DNA from: Irregularibacter muris
GTDB taxonomy: Bacteria; Bacillota; Clostridia; Eubacteriales; Garciellaceae
DNA: 64,000 bases
Reading direction: 5' to 3'
Assembly (NCBI RefSeq): GCF_024622505.1
Contig: NZ_JANKAS010000002.1
Coordinates: 248,001 to 312,000, forward strand
Shown here: positions 24,870 through 34,692 of the stretch, one piece after another
Layout: each line of letters begins with the position of its first letter
How positions within the stretch are numbered: position 1 is the stretch's first letter
The notes under the pieces: generated by a model
The model's database searches: none
The model's input: only the letters and a program-made list of their open reading frames with translations
What the model was told of the DNA's origin: nothing
Translations under genes and position numbers: made by a program

Positions 24870-25922
24870 TTATACATTAGAATTTCTGTCAATATTATTT
24901 ATCTTCTCTCTCAATAAGTTTGCTACTTTTTGAAAATCATCCATATAAATAGTTGAAATATAGGGCTGATATTTCTCTTCTGAAAAACTATAAAGAGGAT
25001 CATAATAGTCTACTAAAAGCATCTTTATAAAATAATCATAATCCTCATTATATAAGGATTGTAAAAGTTGGTTTACCCAATCTTTTCCCATTTTCTTTAT
25101 AATAAATTTGTTATGAAGAATTAGCGAAGTTATATTATCCTTATTCTCTAAAGGCAAATATTCCTTTTTAATATTTTGAATTCTTTTTTCTATACTGGAT
25201 TTAATTAAAATATGTTCTCCCTTATTCATAGAATCTACTAAAAAATCTGGTAACATAATATTCCCGATTCTCTTACTTTCAGATTCAATAAAGAAGTAGT
25301 CCTTTGTATTATTGCTTAATTCATTAAAGAGTAAAGAGTCAAACATTTTTTGACTTTGAGGTTTACCTAGACCCATGCTACCAAATATAGATCCCCTATT
25401 TTTTGCTAATTCTTCTAAATCCAACACAGGTTCTCCTTTTTCCTTTAAAGCATTTAATAAAATGGTTTTACCTACCCCAGTGTGGCCATGAAGATTGTAG
25501 TAGTAAAATTTATCTTTAAATTTATCTAGATTTTGAAGAATAAATCTTCTATAAGCTTTGTATCCTCCCTTTAATTGAAAAACATTTAAACCTGTTATGC
25601 TCAAATTTGTTGCAATAGATTTACTTCTCATTCCCCCTCGCCAACAAAAAATAATCACCTTTTGTTCTTTAAATTCTATTAATGCCTTTACTTGTTCATA
25701 GATATCATATAGTTTAGAACATCCTATTTTAAAACCTTTTTCATAAGCTAATTCTTTATCTGTATGATATAAGGTTCCTAATTCTTCTCTTTCCTTATTT
25801 GTAAATAATGGAATGTTTATAGCACCAGGTATGGTGCTCTCTTCATATTCAGAGGGTGATCTGACATCTATAATCAGGGACTTTTTACAATATATCGTAT
25901 CTTCAACTGATATTACTTTCAT
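24870..25922 (-). CDS. selU: tRNA 2-selenouridine synthase
   Basis: Replaces sulfur by selenium at the wobble 2-thiouridine of Lys, Glu and Gln tRNAs, via a geranylated intermediate, using selenophosphate. The 350-residue protein has an N-terminal rhodanese domain with catalytic Cys in IIFCWRGGMRSKS (near residue 97) and a C-terminal P-loop domain with HGHTGVGKTILLNAL. Also called MnmH/YbbB. It implies selenophosphate synthetase (SelD) elsewhere in the genome and supports the selenoprotein reading at 161-370. No selD or other partner gene is adjacent. Confidence 0.93.
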   Translation of the reverse strand: MKVISVEDTIYCKKSLIIDVRSPSEYEESTIPGAINIPLFTNKEREELGTLYHTDKELAYEKGFKIGCSKLYDIYEQVKALIEFKEQKVIIFCWRGGMRSKSIATNLSITGLNVFQLKGGYKAYRRFILQNLDKFKDKFYYYNLHGHTGVGKTILLNALKEKGEPVLDLEELAKNRGSIFGSMGLGKPQSQKMFDSLLFNELSNNTKDYFFIESESKRIGNIMLPDFLVDSMNKGEHILIKSSIEKRIQNIKKEYLPLENKDNITSLILHNKFIIKKMGKDWVNQLLQSLYNEDYDYFIKMLLVDYYDPLYSFSEEKYQPYISTIYMDDFQKVANLLREKINNIDRNSNV

Positions 25923-25948
25923 TTTATCGATCCTCTTTTTTAAAATTT

Positions 25949-28180
25949 TTATCCTTGTGTTTCTTCCTTTTGCATTAACACCTTTCTAGGCTTGCTGCCC
26001 TCATATCCTCCTATAATATTTCTTTCCTCCATCTCGTCAATGATTCTTGCAGCCCGTGCATAGCCGATTCTTAATCGTCTCTGCAACATAGATATAGATA
26101 TTTGTTGATTTTCTATGGCTAATTCTATAGCTTGTGGTAATAATTCATCGTCCTCAGAATTTGTATCTATACTATTTTTAGACTGTATTTCCTCTATGAT
26201 TTCATGATTATATTCTACCTCATTTTGACTCTTAATATATTCTACAATTTGTTCCACCTCTTTATCCGAAATAAAAGCACCTTGAATTCTCATTGGTTTG
26301 GCTGTCCCTACAGGATAAAACAGCATATCCCCTTTTCCTAAAAGTTTTTCTGCGCCTCCCATATCTAATATTGTTCTCGAATCCATTTGAGAAGAGACGG
26401 CAAAGGCCACTCTAGAAGGTATATTGGCCTTAATAACTCCTGTAATAACATCTACCGAGGGTCGTTGTGTTGCAACGACTAAATGAATGCCTGCTGCTCT
26501 TGCCATTTGTGCTAGTCTGCATATGGCATCTTCTACTTCATGGGGGGAAACCATCATTAAATCTGCTAATTCATCTATAATAACTAAAATTTTAGGCATT
26601 TTTTTATTAAGGTCATTTTTGAACATCTCATTATAACCACCCAGATCTCGTACTCCACATTCTGCAAATTTTTTATATCGATCAGTCATTTCTTGAATTG
26701 CCCAATTTAATGCACCAGCAGCTTTTTTAGGGTCTGTCACTACTGGAATTAAAAGATGGGGAATTCCATTATATACACTTAACTCCACAACCTTAGGATC
26801 AATTAAAATAAGTCTTACTTGGTCTGGGGTAGATTTATATAAAATACTGGTAATTAAACTATTTATACATACACTTTTTCCTGACCCAGTGGCTCCGGCT
26901 ATAAGCATATGAGGCATTTTAGACAAATCTGTAACAAGAACTTGCCCCGCAATATCCTTACCTACTGCAAAAGCTAACTCAGAAGAAAAACTCTCAAATT
27001 GATCTGATTCTATTAATTCTCTAATAAATACTGTAGATGTATTGGGATTAGGTACCTCTATGCCGATAGCAGCTTTGCCTGGTATTGGAGCCTCAATTCT
27101 AACCCCTGAGGCTGCTAAATTTAAAGCGATGTCATCGGTTAAATTGATAATTTTACTTACTTTTACCCCAGGGCTAGGTTGCAATTCATACCGGGTAATG
27201 GTTGGGCCCATATTTACCTGAACTACTTTTGCCTTTACCCCAAAATCCATCAGTGTTTTCTCTAATACTCTAGCATTATTAATTACTTGTCGTTTATCAT
27301 TTGATACTTTTTCCCCAGCAGGATTATTGAGTAAGTTGATAGATGGGATTTTATATTCAGAATGAATATAATTAAGGGAAGAAATTTTATTAACCTCTTC
27401 CTCTTTTTCTGTAAGTGCAACTTCTTTCATTCCTTGCATGTCCTCTTCTAATGGGTTATTTCTATCCCCTTCCTGGGTGTAGTCAAGAATTTTTATTTTT
27501 TTATCTAATTGTTGAATTTTATTTTCAACATCACCAGATTTTGGCGTGGAATCTATAACTTTAACTGGCTCATCCTTAGGTTTTTTTATGAAATTTAAGA
27601 TACTGTCTATTACCGTCTTTATCCACTGATGAATAGTTTCTATAACTTTTTTAGTATATCCCATAAAGGATTTTTGGGTAAGGAGTATGAAAGAAATTGC
27701 GAAACCAAGGAGGATAATAATTAATGATCCTACTGTAGAAAACAAGGAATCTAATGTAGAGGCAAAAAATAATCCAATAATACCGCCTCTAGTTATGTAA
27801 GGTGCATTATTCCACGAAATTTTGATTACATCTAAATTCAAAGGGCTGGAGACTAAATTTTCCACTATAAAAATATATTGCAAGATACAATAATTAATAA
27901 TAATTATGACTATACCGCTCAACTTGCTACTCCATTTAAAGGGTCTACACTTTATGACAAGGGATAAGGAGATAAAAGTAAGTACAAGAGTAAAAAGTAT
28001 ACTTCCTTTTCCTAAAATAAATCCTAAAATAAACTTTAAGGACATTCCAACTCTCCCTGGATTTTGTATAAATACCGCATAAGTACCGTATATTCCCATG
28101 GCAAGATTTATTAAACCTATTATTTCATGTTTTAAGATATTGTTCTTATTTTTTTTCTTTTTCCTTTTTTTAGTTGCCAT
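25949..28180 (-). CDS. spoIIIE: DNA translocase FtsK/SpoIIIE
   Basis: Pumps chromosomal DNA across the division or sporulation septum. The 743 residues begin with a basic tail, then about four membrane helices (residues 17-170) and a charged linker. The alpha-beta motor domain has Walker A IAGATGSGKSV near residue 425 and VIIDELADLMM as Walker B. The C-terminal gamma winged helix (ISMLQRRLRIGYARAARIIDEME) reads orienting sequences. Length matches Bacillus SpoIIIE. A candidate ncRNA lies upstream, between it and tepA. Confidence 0.95.
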   Translation of the reverse strand: MATKKRKKKKNKNNILKHEIIGLINLAMGIYGTYAVFIQNPGRVGMSLKFILGFILGKGSILFTLVLTFISLSLVIKCRPFKWSSKLSGIVIIIINYCILQYIFIVENLVSSPLNLDVIKISWNNAPYITRGGIIGLFFASTLDSLFSTVGSLIIILLGFAISFILLTQKSFMGYTKKVIETIHQWIKTVIDSILNFIKKPKDEPVKVIDSTPKSGDVENKIQQLDKKIKILDYTQEGDRNNPLEEDMQGMKEVALTEKEEEVNKISSLNYIHSEYKIPSINLLNNPAGEKVSNDKRQVINNARVLEKTLMDFGVKAKVVQVNMGPTITRYELQPSPGVKVSKIINLTDDIALNLAASGVRIEAPIPGKAAIGIEVPNPNTSTVFIRELIESDQFESFSSELAFAVGKDIAGQVLVTDLSKMPHMLIAGATGSGKSVCINSLITSILYKSTPDQVRLILIDPKVVELSVYNGIPHLLIPVVTDPKKAAGALNWAIQEMTDRYKKFAECGVRDLGGYNEMFKNDLNKKMPKILVIIDELADLMMVSPHEVEDAICRLAQMARAAGIHLVVATQRPSVDVITGVIKANIPSRVAFAVSSQMDSRTILDMGGAEKLLGKGDMLFYPVGTAKPMRIQGAFISDKEVEQIVEYIKSQNEVEYNHEIIEEIQSKNSIDTNSEDDELLPQAIELAIENQQISISMLQRRLRIGYARAARIIDEMEERNIIGGYEGSKPRKVLMQKEETQG

Positions 28181-28249
28181 TTATATCACCCCGAGAAAAA
28201 ATTCTACAAATTGCCTACAGCCTCTTATTAATTATATGATAACACTTTA

Positions 28250-28400
28250 AATAATAAAAGCACAGATAATCTGTGCTTCAATAAAATTTGGCTTTTACAA
28301 TGGCTATTGCCCTGTGATGAAATAGGAAAGTTTGGCCCTGAAAAGCAAGACCAACCTTCTTATTTCATACGAGCTCTAAAATATCTTCTTCCTTAAAACC
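28250..28400 (-). ncRNA. Candidate free-standing structured ncRNA (class unknown)
   Basis: The 262-nt gap between tepA and spoIIIE holds a complete small transcription unit on the minus strand: promoter at 28436-28407, about 150 nt of RNA and a terminator at 28278-28258. The middle folds into a long hairpin: ATGAAATA at about 28366 pairs with TATTTCAT at about 28317. Inside it, GTTGGTC pairs with GGCCAAAC apart from one bulge and a wobble. A smaller GGC/GCC hairpin follows. It has no plausible reading frame and does not match 6S, 4.5S, tmRNA or a riboswitch that I can recognise. It could also be a leader controlling spoIIIE. Confidence 0.5.
28258..28278 (-). terminator. Terminator of candidate ncRNA
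   Basis: AAGCACAGA-TTA-TCTGTGCTT on the minus strand is followed by TTATTATTT, a typical intrinsic terminator upstream of spoIIIE. Confidence 0.8.
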
Positions 28401-28406
28401 TCAATC

Positions 28407-28436
28407 ATTATATCATAATTTTAAATATTTCATCAA
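28407..28436 (-). promoter_or_regulatory. Promoter upstream of candidate ncRNA
   Basis: TTGATG (28436-28431) and TATAAT (28412-28407) are spaced by 18 nt on the minus strand, directly after the tepA stop codon. Confidence 0.6.
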
Positions 28437-28442
28437 TAATTT

Positions 28443-29162
28443 TTAATCCTTTTTATTTAGCCTAATTAATTCTTGTAATTTTTCTCTAGCCTGAGCCAGT
28501 CCACCAACTTCATCAATGAGTCCATACTGAACAGCCTCTTTACCAATTAGAATTGTTCCTATATCGTTGGCTAATTCGCCTGTATTGAGCATTAAGTTTC
28601 TAAATTTCTCCTCTGTCATGCTAGAATTTCTTGCTATAAACTTTACTACCCTCTCTTGCATTTTATTAAAGTAGGCAAAGGTTTGAGGGACTCCAATAAC
28701 TAATCCTGACATTCTTATTGGGTGAATAGTCATTGTAGCCGTCGGTACAATAAATGAATAATCTGTGGATACAGATAAAGGTACTCCAATGCTGTGTCCT
28801 CCACCTAGCACAATGGATACACTGGGTTTTGAAAGACTTGAAATAAGTTCAGAAATAGCTAATCCTGCCTCTACATCTCCCCCCATGGTATTGAGTAAAA
28901 GTAATAACCCATCAATATCAGGATTTTCATCAATACCTAAAAGTTGAGGAATAATATGTTCATATTTTGTAGTTTTATTTTGTGGTGGAGAAACCATATG
29001 CCCCTCAATTTGTCCTATAATCACTATATTCTGTATATTAGATTTAAAAGTTGGTATGTTTAATTGGCCTAATTTTTCAATAGATTCAATTGTTTGGTCA
29101 CTTTTATTAGAACTTTCTTCTTTATTGTTATTTATATCTTCCTTTATTTTTTCCTTCATCAC
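28443..29162 (-). CDS. tepA: ClpP-class serine peptidase, translocation-enhancing protein TepA-like
   Basis: A 239-residue ClpP-fold protein with a charged, poorly conserved N-terminus of about 45 residues. Catalytic Ser lies in [10 protein letters not shown] and His in [10 protein letters not shown]; the acidic residue is probably in the following helical region. [13 protein letters not shown] is the substrate-binding strand. B. subtilis TepA (YlfB) sits next to spoIIIE, as here, and is implicated in export and spore revival. No membrane segment is seen, so it is cytoplasmic. Confidence 0.88.
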   Translation of the reverse strand: MMKEKIKEDINNNKEESSNKSDQTIESIEKLGQLNIPTFKSNIQNIVIIGQIEGHMVSPPQNKTTKYEHIIPQLLGIDENPDIDGLLLLLNTMGGDVEAGLAISELISSLSKPSVSIVLGGGHSIGVPLSVSTDYSFIVPTATMTIHPIRMSGLVIGVPQTFAYFNKMQERVVKFIARNSSMTEEKFRNLMLNTGELANDIGTILIGKEAVQYGLIDEVGGLAQAREKLQELIRLNKKD

Positions 29163-29250
29163 TAGTACACCTCATTTATTTTTAGTATAGTCCTATTATT
29201 TGTAATTCATTAATTAATATGTAACTATACATAAAAATATAAAATAATCA

Positions 29251-29306
29251 TTAGCAGGAAAATGGATTTACATAATTATAATTATGTAAATCCATTTTCC
29301 TGCTAA
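29251..29306. terminator. 27-bp perfect palindrome after dapG
   Basis: Arms 29251-29277 and 29280-29306 are perfectly complementary, the longest palindrome in the window. It lies 23 nt after the dapG stop codon and before tepA, and acts most probably as the dapG terminator. Confidence 0.8.
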
Positions 29307-29329
29307 ATACATGTGTACTTTGTTATCAA

Positions 29330-30541
29330 TTATCCTAAATCAAATTCTGCATGCAATGCCTTTATAGCTATCGGTACATCCTCCTCTTTTATCAAGCAGG
29401 ATATGGTCGTGTGGGAATCAGAGGTTTGTAATACCTGAATATTTTTTTTAGAAAGCACTGTAATAATTCTTGCCATTATTCCAGGCACTCCCCTCATCTC
29501 ATTCCCTATTAGGGTAAGCTTACAACAGTTTTTAATTATAGTGTAGGAACATTGTAGTTTCTCCATTAACTTTCCAAAAATATAAATATCCCTGTCATCA
29601 ATGATAAAAACTTTCTCTTCTGGAAAGATATTCATTAAGTCTATACTAATATTGTTATTCGCAATTTCAGAAAAAAGAATAGAATCAAAATTGCTTTTTA
29701 GCAATTTCTGAGTCATTGGAATTTTCACCTGAGCTTTTTGATAAATATGAGCAATTCCAGTAACTACATTAAGAGACTCTTCATCTTTATGTATTTTATT
29801 ATAATGACTAATTAAAGTTCCCGGAGAGTTGTTCTTAGTATTTCTAATATATATAGGAATGTCACATCTCATAGAAATTTCTACTGCTTTGGGATGAATT
29901 ACTTTGGCGCCAGATTCTGCTAATTGAAATACTTCATCATAGCCCACGGTAGAAAGTACTTGTGCATTGGGAACTAATCTGGGATCAGCAGTCATTATAC
30001 CGTCTACATCGGTATAAATCTCAACACACTCTGCTTGTAATGCCTTACCCAGTATAGAAGCCGTTATATCACTACCACCTCTTCCCAGTGTAGTTATATA
30101 TCCTTCTTTAGTTATACCCTGAAAACCAGCAACTACGGGTACAATATCTTTTTTTAAGATATCCAATAAATTGTTTGTATCTACCTCTGTAATTTTAGCC
30201 TTACCAAACTGATTGTTGGTAATTATACCTGCCTGCCCCCCTGTTAAAGGGATAGCATCACACCCGTTATGACTAAGATTGGCTGCTACAATTACAGAAG
30301 ATATGATTTCCCCACAGGACATCATTAAATCTAAATCCCTACTTGAAACTGATTTTTGGGAATCTAAGAGTTGAATCAATGTATCTGTTGAGTAAGGATC
30401 ACCCTTCCTGCCCATGGCTGATACCACCACTATAGGGGAAGTGTTTTGTTGTTTAGCATTTATGACTTTTTTTACAATTTGCTCTCTTAAATGTTTTGTA
30501 CCAATGGAAGTACCACCAAACTTTTGAATAATAATCCTCAT
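29330..30541 (-). CDS. dapG: Aspartokinase (DapG-type)
   Basis: Phosphorylates aspartate, the first step toward lysine, diaminopimelate, threonine and methionine. The 403 residues show the kinase motif IIQKFGGTSIGTKHL at the N-terminus, TLGRGGSDITASILG and the VDGIMTADPRLVPNA signature. C-terminal tandem ACT-type domains follow (PGIMARIITVLSKKNIQVLQT). In Bacillus the dapG isoform is diaminopimelate-sensitive and supplies spore dipicolinate. No lysine riboswitch or T-box is visible in the short 5' gap, so it is co-transcribed with the ymxH-like gene or regulated otherwise. Confidence 0.93.
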   Translation of the reverse strand: MRIIIQKFGGTSIGTKHLREQIVKKVINAKQQNTSPIVVVSAMGRKGDPYSTDTLIQLLDSQKSVSSRDLDLMMSCGEIISSVIVAANLSHNGCDAIPLTGGQAGIITNNQFGKAKITEVDTNNLLDILKKDIVPVVAGFQGITKEGYITTLGRGGSDITASILGKALQAECVEIYTDVDGIMTADPRLVPNAQVLSTVGYDEVFQLAESGAKVIHPKAVEISMRCDIPIYIRNTKNNSPGTLISHYNKIHKDEESLNVVTGIAHIYQKAQVKIPMTQKLLKSNFDSILFSEIANNNISIDLMNIFPEEKVFIIDDRDIYIFGKLMEKLQCSYTIIKNCCKLTLIGNEMRGVPGIMARIITVLSKKNIQVLQTSDSHTTISCLIKEEDVPIAIKALHAEFDLG

Positions 30542-30561
30542 GATTATAAATCCTCCAAACC

Positions 30562-30585
30562 ATATTTGTATGATAATACAAATAT
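30562..30585. repeat. 10-bp inverted repeat before dapG
   Basis: ATATTTGTAT (30562-30571) and ATACAAATAT (30576-30585) flank GATA in the gap between the ymxH-like gene and dapG. It could be a weak terminator or an operator. Confidence 0.4.
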
Positions 30586-30595
30586 ATTAGAGAAT

Positions 30596-30829
30596 CTACT
30601 CTTCTATGAGTATCATATCTGGTCCTATTTTTTTTATTTTTCCCCAGGGCAGACTATACATCTTTTTATCTGATGCAAAGGAAAAATACCCCTTACTTTC
30701 AGGAATTAAGATTGATTTTATTCTACCATCATTAATATCAAATTCGATATCACAATCACCAAAAATCCCTAGTCTCTCTCCAGTGGTAATATTGATGATT
30801 TCTTTATTTTTCATATCTTGCCAGCGCAT
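30596..30829 (-). CDS. ymxH: YlmC/YmxH family PRC-barrel protein
   Basis: A 77-residue protein from ATG 30829, next to an AGGTG ribosome-binding site. The sequence runs MRWQDMKNKEIINITTGERL ... IKSILIPESKG, with the PRC-barrel pattern that in this family is tied to sporulation (YlmC/YmxH). In Bacillus ymxH lies close to dapG and tepA, as here. The molecular role is unknown. Confidence 0.88.
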   Translation of the reverse strand: MRWQDMKNKEIINITTGERLGIFGDCDIEFDINDGRIKSILIPESKGYFSFASDKKMYSLPWGKIKKIGPDMILIEE

Positions 30830-30870
30830 AGATACACCTCCCAATGGATAATGACAAACTGTCCTATCCT

Positions 30871-31311
30871 TTATTTTCCCGAATGACCAAAACCACCTAC
30901 TCCTCTTGGTGTTTGGTCTAAATGATCTACTAATTCCCATTCTGCCATAATGTATTTTTTGATCACCATTTGTGCAATTCTTTCCCCTGGTTGAAAAACA
31001 TAATCTTCTTGGCCTAAATTTATTACAATTATCTTAATTTCACCCCTATAATCTGAATCAATTGTTCCTATACCATTGATCAATGTTATGCCATGTTTAA
31101 TTGATAGTCCACTACGCGCTCTTATTTGTGCTTCATATCCTATAGGCATTGAAATGAATATCCCCGTGGGAATAAGTACTCTTTCTCCCGGTTTTAATAA
31201 TATATTCTTATTAATATCTGCATATAAGTCCATACCAGCTGAACCTTGGGTTTGGTATTGCGGTAAGCTGTATTTTGATTGATTAATAATTTTAATTTTA
31301 CATTTTTCCAA
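30871..31311 (-). CDS. dut: dUTP diphosphatase
   Basis: Hydrolyses dUTP to dUMP and PPi, keeping uracil out of DNA. All five trimeric dUTPase motifs are visible in 146 residues: AGMDLYAD (I), RSGLSIKHGI (II), GTIDSDYRGEI (III, with catalytic Asp region), PGERIAQMVI (IV) and RGVGGFGHSGK (V, the C-terminal lid). Length is standard. It lies between ylxY and the ymxH-like gene on the same strand. Confidence 0.97.
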   Translation of the reverse strand: MEKCKIKIINQSKYSLPQYQTQGSAGMDLYADINKNILLKPGERVLIPTGIFISMPIGYEAQIRARSGLSIKHGITLINGIGTIDSDYRGEIKIIVINLGQEDYVFQPGERIAQMVIKKYIMAEWELVDHLDQTPRGVGGFGHSGK

Positions 31312-31392
31312 AGCAATAACCCCTTTTATCTTAAATTCGTTTATTTACTACATATTATCATATTTAAGTTTCTATTCATTTTTCATTTTCTT

Positions 31393-32103
31393 TTATTCCT
31401 TTATAAGCTCTGAAACAGTCACTAGGTCAACATTTTTTTCCTTAATGGTTTTTATGATGGAGGGTAAAGCTTTCACAGTTCCATCAGTGGGATGGGTTAA
31501 TACAATTCCTCCCTCCAACTTTTGCTTAAACACTCTATCATATATAACCTTAGGATCCTTGTATTTCCAATCTATTGTATCAATACTCCACATGATTACC
31601 TTGTAACCAAGTTTTTCTGCAATTTCGGTGGTTTTTTCATTAATATCCCCATAGGGTGGAGCAAAAAGATTAGTCTTAAAGCCAAGAACTTCATAGATTG
31701 CCTCCTCAGCATTTACTATTTCATTGGTATTATCTGTATCATTTAACTGAGTATGTTTTTTATGATCATAACCATGATTACCAATTTCATGTCCTTCAGA
31801 AAATATTCTTTTTAAAAGTTCAGGATTGTCCTCTGCCCATTTACCCCCAATATAAAAAGTCATCTTTACATTTTCATTTTTAAGAATATCCAGCATTGGT
31901 GGAATAAACTCCGTTCCCCATACTACATTACAGGTCAAGGCAATTTCATCTCTTCCTGTTTCCACCTCATAAATAGGTTTAGGATTAAAAATACTTATAG
32001 ATTGAGGTGATAAAAGAGTTGCAGAAATAATTAAAATTGCTACTATTATAATACCGATGATTATAAATAGTTTCTTATTAAACGGGATAAAGTACATTTT
32101 CAT
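31393..32103 (-). CDS. ylxY: Polysaccharide deacetylase-family protein, YlxY-like, lacking the usual catalytic Asp
   Basis: A 236-residue protein starting at ATG 32103 behind TAGGAGGG. An N-terminal membrane anchor (about residues 9-30) precedes a NodB-type domain. The His metal ligands are kept (HEIGNHGYDHKKH), as are APPYGD and VLTHPTDGT. But the first motif, normally TFDDGP with the catalytic Asp pair, reads LTCNVVWG, with Asn where Asp is expected. B. subtilis YlxY, which also lies next to pnp, has the same type of change. It is therefore a surface-located deacetylase relative, perhaps of altered chemistry. Confidence 0.88.
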   Translation of the reverse strand: MKMYFIPFNKKLFIIIGIIIVAILIISATLLSPQSISIFNPKPIYEVETGRDEIALTCNVVWGTEFIPPMLDILKNENVKMTFYIGGKWAEDNPELLKRIFSEGHEIGNHGYDHKKHTQLNDTDNTNEIVNAEEAIYEVLGFKTNLFAPPYGDINEKTTEIAEKLGYKVIMWSIDTIDWKYKDPKVIYDRVFKQKLEGGIVLTHPTDGTVKALPSIIKTIKEKNVDLVTVSELIKE

Positions 32104-32185
32104 AATAACCCTCCTAAAAATAATCATTTATATTAGATAATTATTTTTTAAGAGGAAGAGTTATGCCCGATTTGATGAAATAAAA

Positions 32186-32212
32186 AACATAAACCATTTT
32201 GGTTTATGCTTT
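32186..32212 (-). terminator. Terminator of pnp
   Basis: CATAAACC/GGTTTATG lies just after the pnp stop codon. On the minus strand the stem is followed by TTTTTTA. Confidence 0.7.
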
Positions 32213-34333
32213 CTATGCATCCTTGTCCTTTGTTTCATTTTTATTTTCTTTAGGAAGAGTAGCTTTTCTTGAAAGATTAATTCTTCCCTGTTTGTCAATC
32301 TCTACGACTTTTACTAATATTTCATCTCCGATACTTACCACATCTTCTACTTTTTCTACTCTCTCATGGGCTAGTTTTGAAATGTGAACTAATCCTTCTT
32401 TTCCACCTGGTAACTCTACAAATGCACCAAAATTTAAAATCCTTGCTACTTTGCCTAGGTAAACTTCACCTATTTCAATTTCCCTAACAAGATCCAGTAT
32501 AATCTCCTTAGCCTTATGTGCCGCATCAACATTTTGGGCTGCAATAAAGATCTTACCATCGTCCTCAATATCGATTTTCACATCAGTTTCAGCGATTATT
32601 TTATTAATCACTTTTCCACCGGGTCCTATTACATCCCGTATTTTGTCAGGATCAATTTTCATAGTAATAATACGTGGTGCATAGGGAGATAATTCACGTC
32701 TGGGTTCTTTGATTACTTCTAACATTTTATTTAAAATAAACATTCTACCTTTTTTAGCTTGCTCAAGGGCTCTTTCTAAAATAGGTTTATCAATACCTTC
32801 TATCTTTATATCCATTTGAATAGCAGTAATGCCTTTTGCAGTGCCGGCGACTTTAAAATCCATATCTCCTAAAAAGTCTTCCATGCCTTGGATATCTGTT
32901 AGGATTGCAACATTATCCTTTTCTTTTATAAGTCCCATAGCAACCCCTGCAACCGGTGCCTTCAAAGGTACTCCAGCATCCAACAAAGCTAATGTGCTAC
33001 CACATACACTGGCTTGAGATGAAGAACCATTGGAACTTAAAACTTCGGATACTACTCGCATGGTATAGGGAAATTCTTCTTCTGAAGGAATCATAGGCTC
33101 TAGTGCTCTTTCCGCAAGTGCGCCATGACCTATTTCTCTCCTACCAGGTCCCCGTAAAAATCTTGTTTCTCCCACACTATAGGGGGGGAAATTGTAATGA
33201 TGCATATATCTCTTTGATTCTTCTTCTGATAGTCCATCGAGGATTTGAACATCCCCCAAGGCTCCTAAAGTTACAACAGATAATACCTGGGTTTGTCCCC
33301 TAGTAAATAATCCAGAACCATGAGTTCGATTTAACAATCCAACGGATGAAGATATTGGCCTTATTTCATCTGTTTTACGATTGTCGGGACGAATACCATC
33401 TATTGTTATCATTTTTCTAACTTCTTCTTTCACCATGCTATTGATAACTTCATCTATTGTTCGTTGGTCTTCAGGATATTTTTCTATAAAGGTTTCTAAA
33501 ATAAGTTGTTTTACCTTATCAATATTTTCTTCTCTTTCCTGTTTTTCCTTGGTTTGTATAGCATTTTTTAATTTTTCACTAGCAAACTCTTTAATTTCAG
33601 CTTCGATTACTGCATTTGGTTTAAATAACTCAATTTCAATTTTTTCCTTACCCACTGCCTTAATAATTTCTTCTTGAAATTCAATTATTTTTTTAATTTC
33701 CTCATGGGCAGTTAATATAGCTGTCAACATGACCTCTTCTGTGACTTCATTGGCCCCAGCTTCTACCATCATAATCGCTTCTTTAGTACCTGATACAACC
33801 AAATTCAATTCACTAATCTCTCTCTGAGCACTAGTGGGATTTACAACCAACTCACCTTCTACCAATCCCATAGATACTGAACCCGTAGGTCCATGAAAAG
33901 GGATATCAGAAATAGATAAAGCAACGGATGATCCTATCATAGCTACAATTTCTGGTAAGTTATCCTGATCCACTGAAAGGACTGTAGCAATTACCTGTAC
34001 ATCATTCCTAAAACCTTTGGGGAACAAAGGTCTTAAAGGTCTATCCATTAATCTGGAGGATAAGACAGCTTTTTCAGTTGGTCTCCCTTCCCGCTTAATG
34101 AAACCACCTGGAATTTTACCTACGGCATATAATCTTTCTTCATAATCACAGCTTAAAGGAAAAAAGTCAATTCCTTCTCTAGGTGCTTTAGACGCGGTTG
34201 CAGTAACTAAAACTGTTGTATGACCGTAACTGACTAAGACTGAACCATTGGCAAGCTGTGCTAGTTGTCCAGTTTCTATTTTTAATTCTCGTCCAGCGGA
34301 AATGGTTTTAAATATCTGTTTCTCCATAAACAT
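32213..34333 (-). CDS. pnp: Polyribonucleotide nucleotidyltransferase (PNPase)
   Basis: 3'-to-5' phosphorolytic exoribonuclease and degradosome component. The 706 residues have two RNase PH-like domains (about 1-230 and 310-540, e.g. [16 protein letters not shown] and [16 protein letters not shown]) joined by a helical linker. A KH domain follows ([15 protein letters not shown]), then the S1 domain ([19 protein letters not shown]). It lies downstream of rpsO, the conserved rpsO-pnp pair. Confidence 0.97.
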   Translation of the reverse strand: MFMEKQIFKTISAGRELKIETGQLAQLANGSVLVSYGHTTVLVTATASKAPREGIDFFPLSCDYEERLYAVGKIPGGFIKREGRPTEKAVLSSRLMDRPLRPLFPKGFRNDVQVIATVLSVDQDNLPEIVAMIGSSVALSISDIPFHGPTGSVSMGLVEGELVVNPTSAQREISELNLVVSGTKEAIMMVEAGANEVTEEVMLTAILTAHEEIKKIIEFQEEIIKAVGKEKIEIELFKPNAVIEAEIKEFASEKLKNAIQTKEKQEREENIDKVKQLILETFIEKYPEDQRTIDEVINSMVKEEVRKMITIDGIRPDNRKTDEIRPISSSVGLLNRTHGSGLFTRGQTQVLSVVTLGALGDVQILDGLSEEESKRYMHHYNFPPYSVGETRFLRGPGRREIGHGALAERALEPMIPSEEEFPYTMRVVSEVLSSNGSSSQASVCGSTLALLDAGVPLKAPVAGVAMGLIKEKDNVAILTDIQGMEDFLGDMDFKVAGTAKGITAIQMDIKIEGIDKPILERALEQAKKGRMFILNKMLEVIKEPRRELSPYAPRIITMKIDPDKIRDVIGPGGKVINKIIAETDVKIDIEDDGKIFIAAQNVDAAHKAKEIILDLVREIEIGEVYLGKVARILNFGAFVELPGGKEGLVHISKLAHERVEKVEDVVSIGDEILVKVVEIDKQGRINLSRKATLPKENKNETKDKDA

Positions 34334-34394
34334 TAATTCCTCCCTTCTAAGTTTATTGTATCCTATTCTTGTGCATTCATTCTTTTCATAATAA

Positions 34395-34424
34395 AATAAT
34401 AGGCGGCTTTTACCGCCTATTATT
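34395..34424 (-). terminator. Hairpin after rpsO
   Basis: AATAATAGGCGG (34395-34406) pairs with CCGCCTATTATT (34413-34424), whose right arm contains the rpsO stop codon. The minus-strand tail is TTATTATG, so it is a leaky terminator in front of pnp. Confidence 0.7.
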
Positions 34425-34692
34425 ATTTACGTAGGTTTAGTTTAGCAATAATAGCCCTATATCTTTCAATATCTTTGTCCATTAAGTAATTTAACAAACC
34501 TCTTCGTTGCCCAACCATTTTCAATAATCCTCTTCTAGAATGATGATCTTTTTTGTGGGTTTTTAAATGTTCTGTCAAATCATTAATTCTCTTTGTTAAC
34601 ATTGCAATTTGAACCTCTGGTGAACCAGTATCAGACTCATGTAATTTATACTGGTCAATAATGCTTTGTTTTTGCTCATTAGACATTGTCAT
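34423..34692 (-). CDS. rpsO: 30S ribosomal protein S15
   Basis: Primary 16S rRNA-binding protein of the platform. The 89 residues are exactly the S15 type: '[19 protein letters not shown]' and '[21 protein letters not shown]'. ATG 34692 is 7 nt after GGAGGTG. Its mRNA leader and promoter are visible upstream, and S15 usually autoregulates by binding such leaders. Confidence 0.98.
   Translation of the reverse strand: MTMSNEQKQSIIDQYKLHESDTGSPEVQIAMLTKRINDLTEHLKTHKKDHHSRRGLLKMVGQRRGLLNYLMDKDIERYRAIIAKLNLRK

Noticed and set aside
28285-28330. c-di-GMP-I riboswitch (CACAGGGCAA motif)
   Set aside because: Only this short motif matches; the GACGCAAAGCC partner and tetraloop-receptor elements are missing.
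30500-30600. Lysine riboswitch or T-box before dapG
   Set aside because: The gap to the preceding gene is only 54 nt and holds just a 10-bp inverted repeat.
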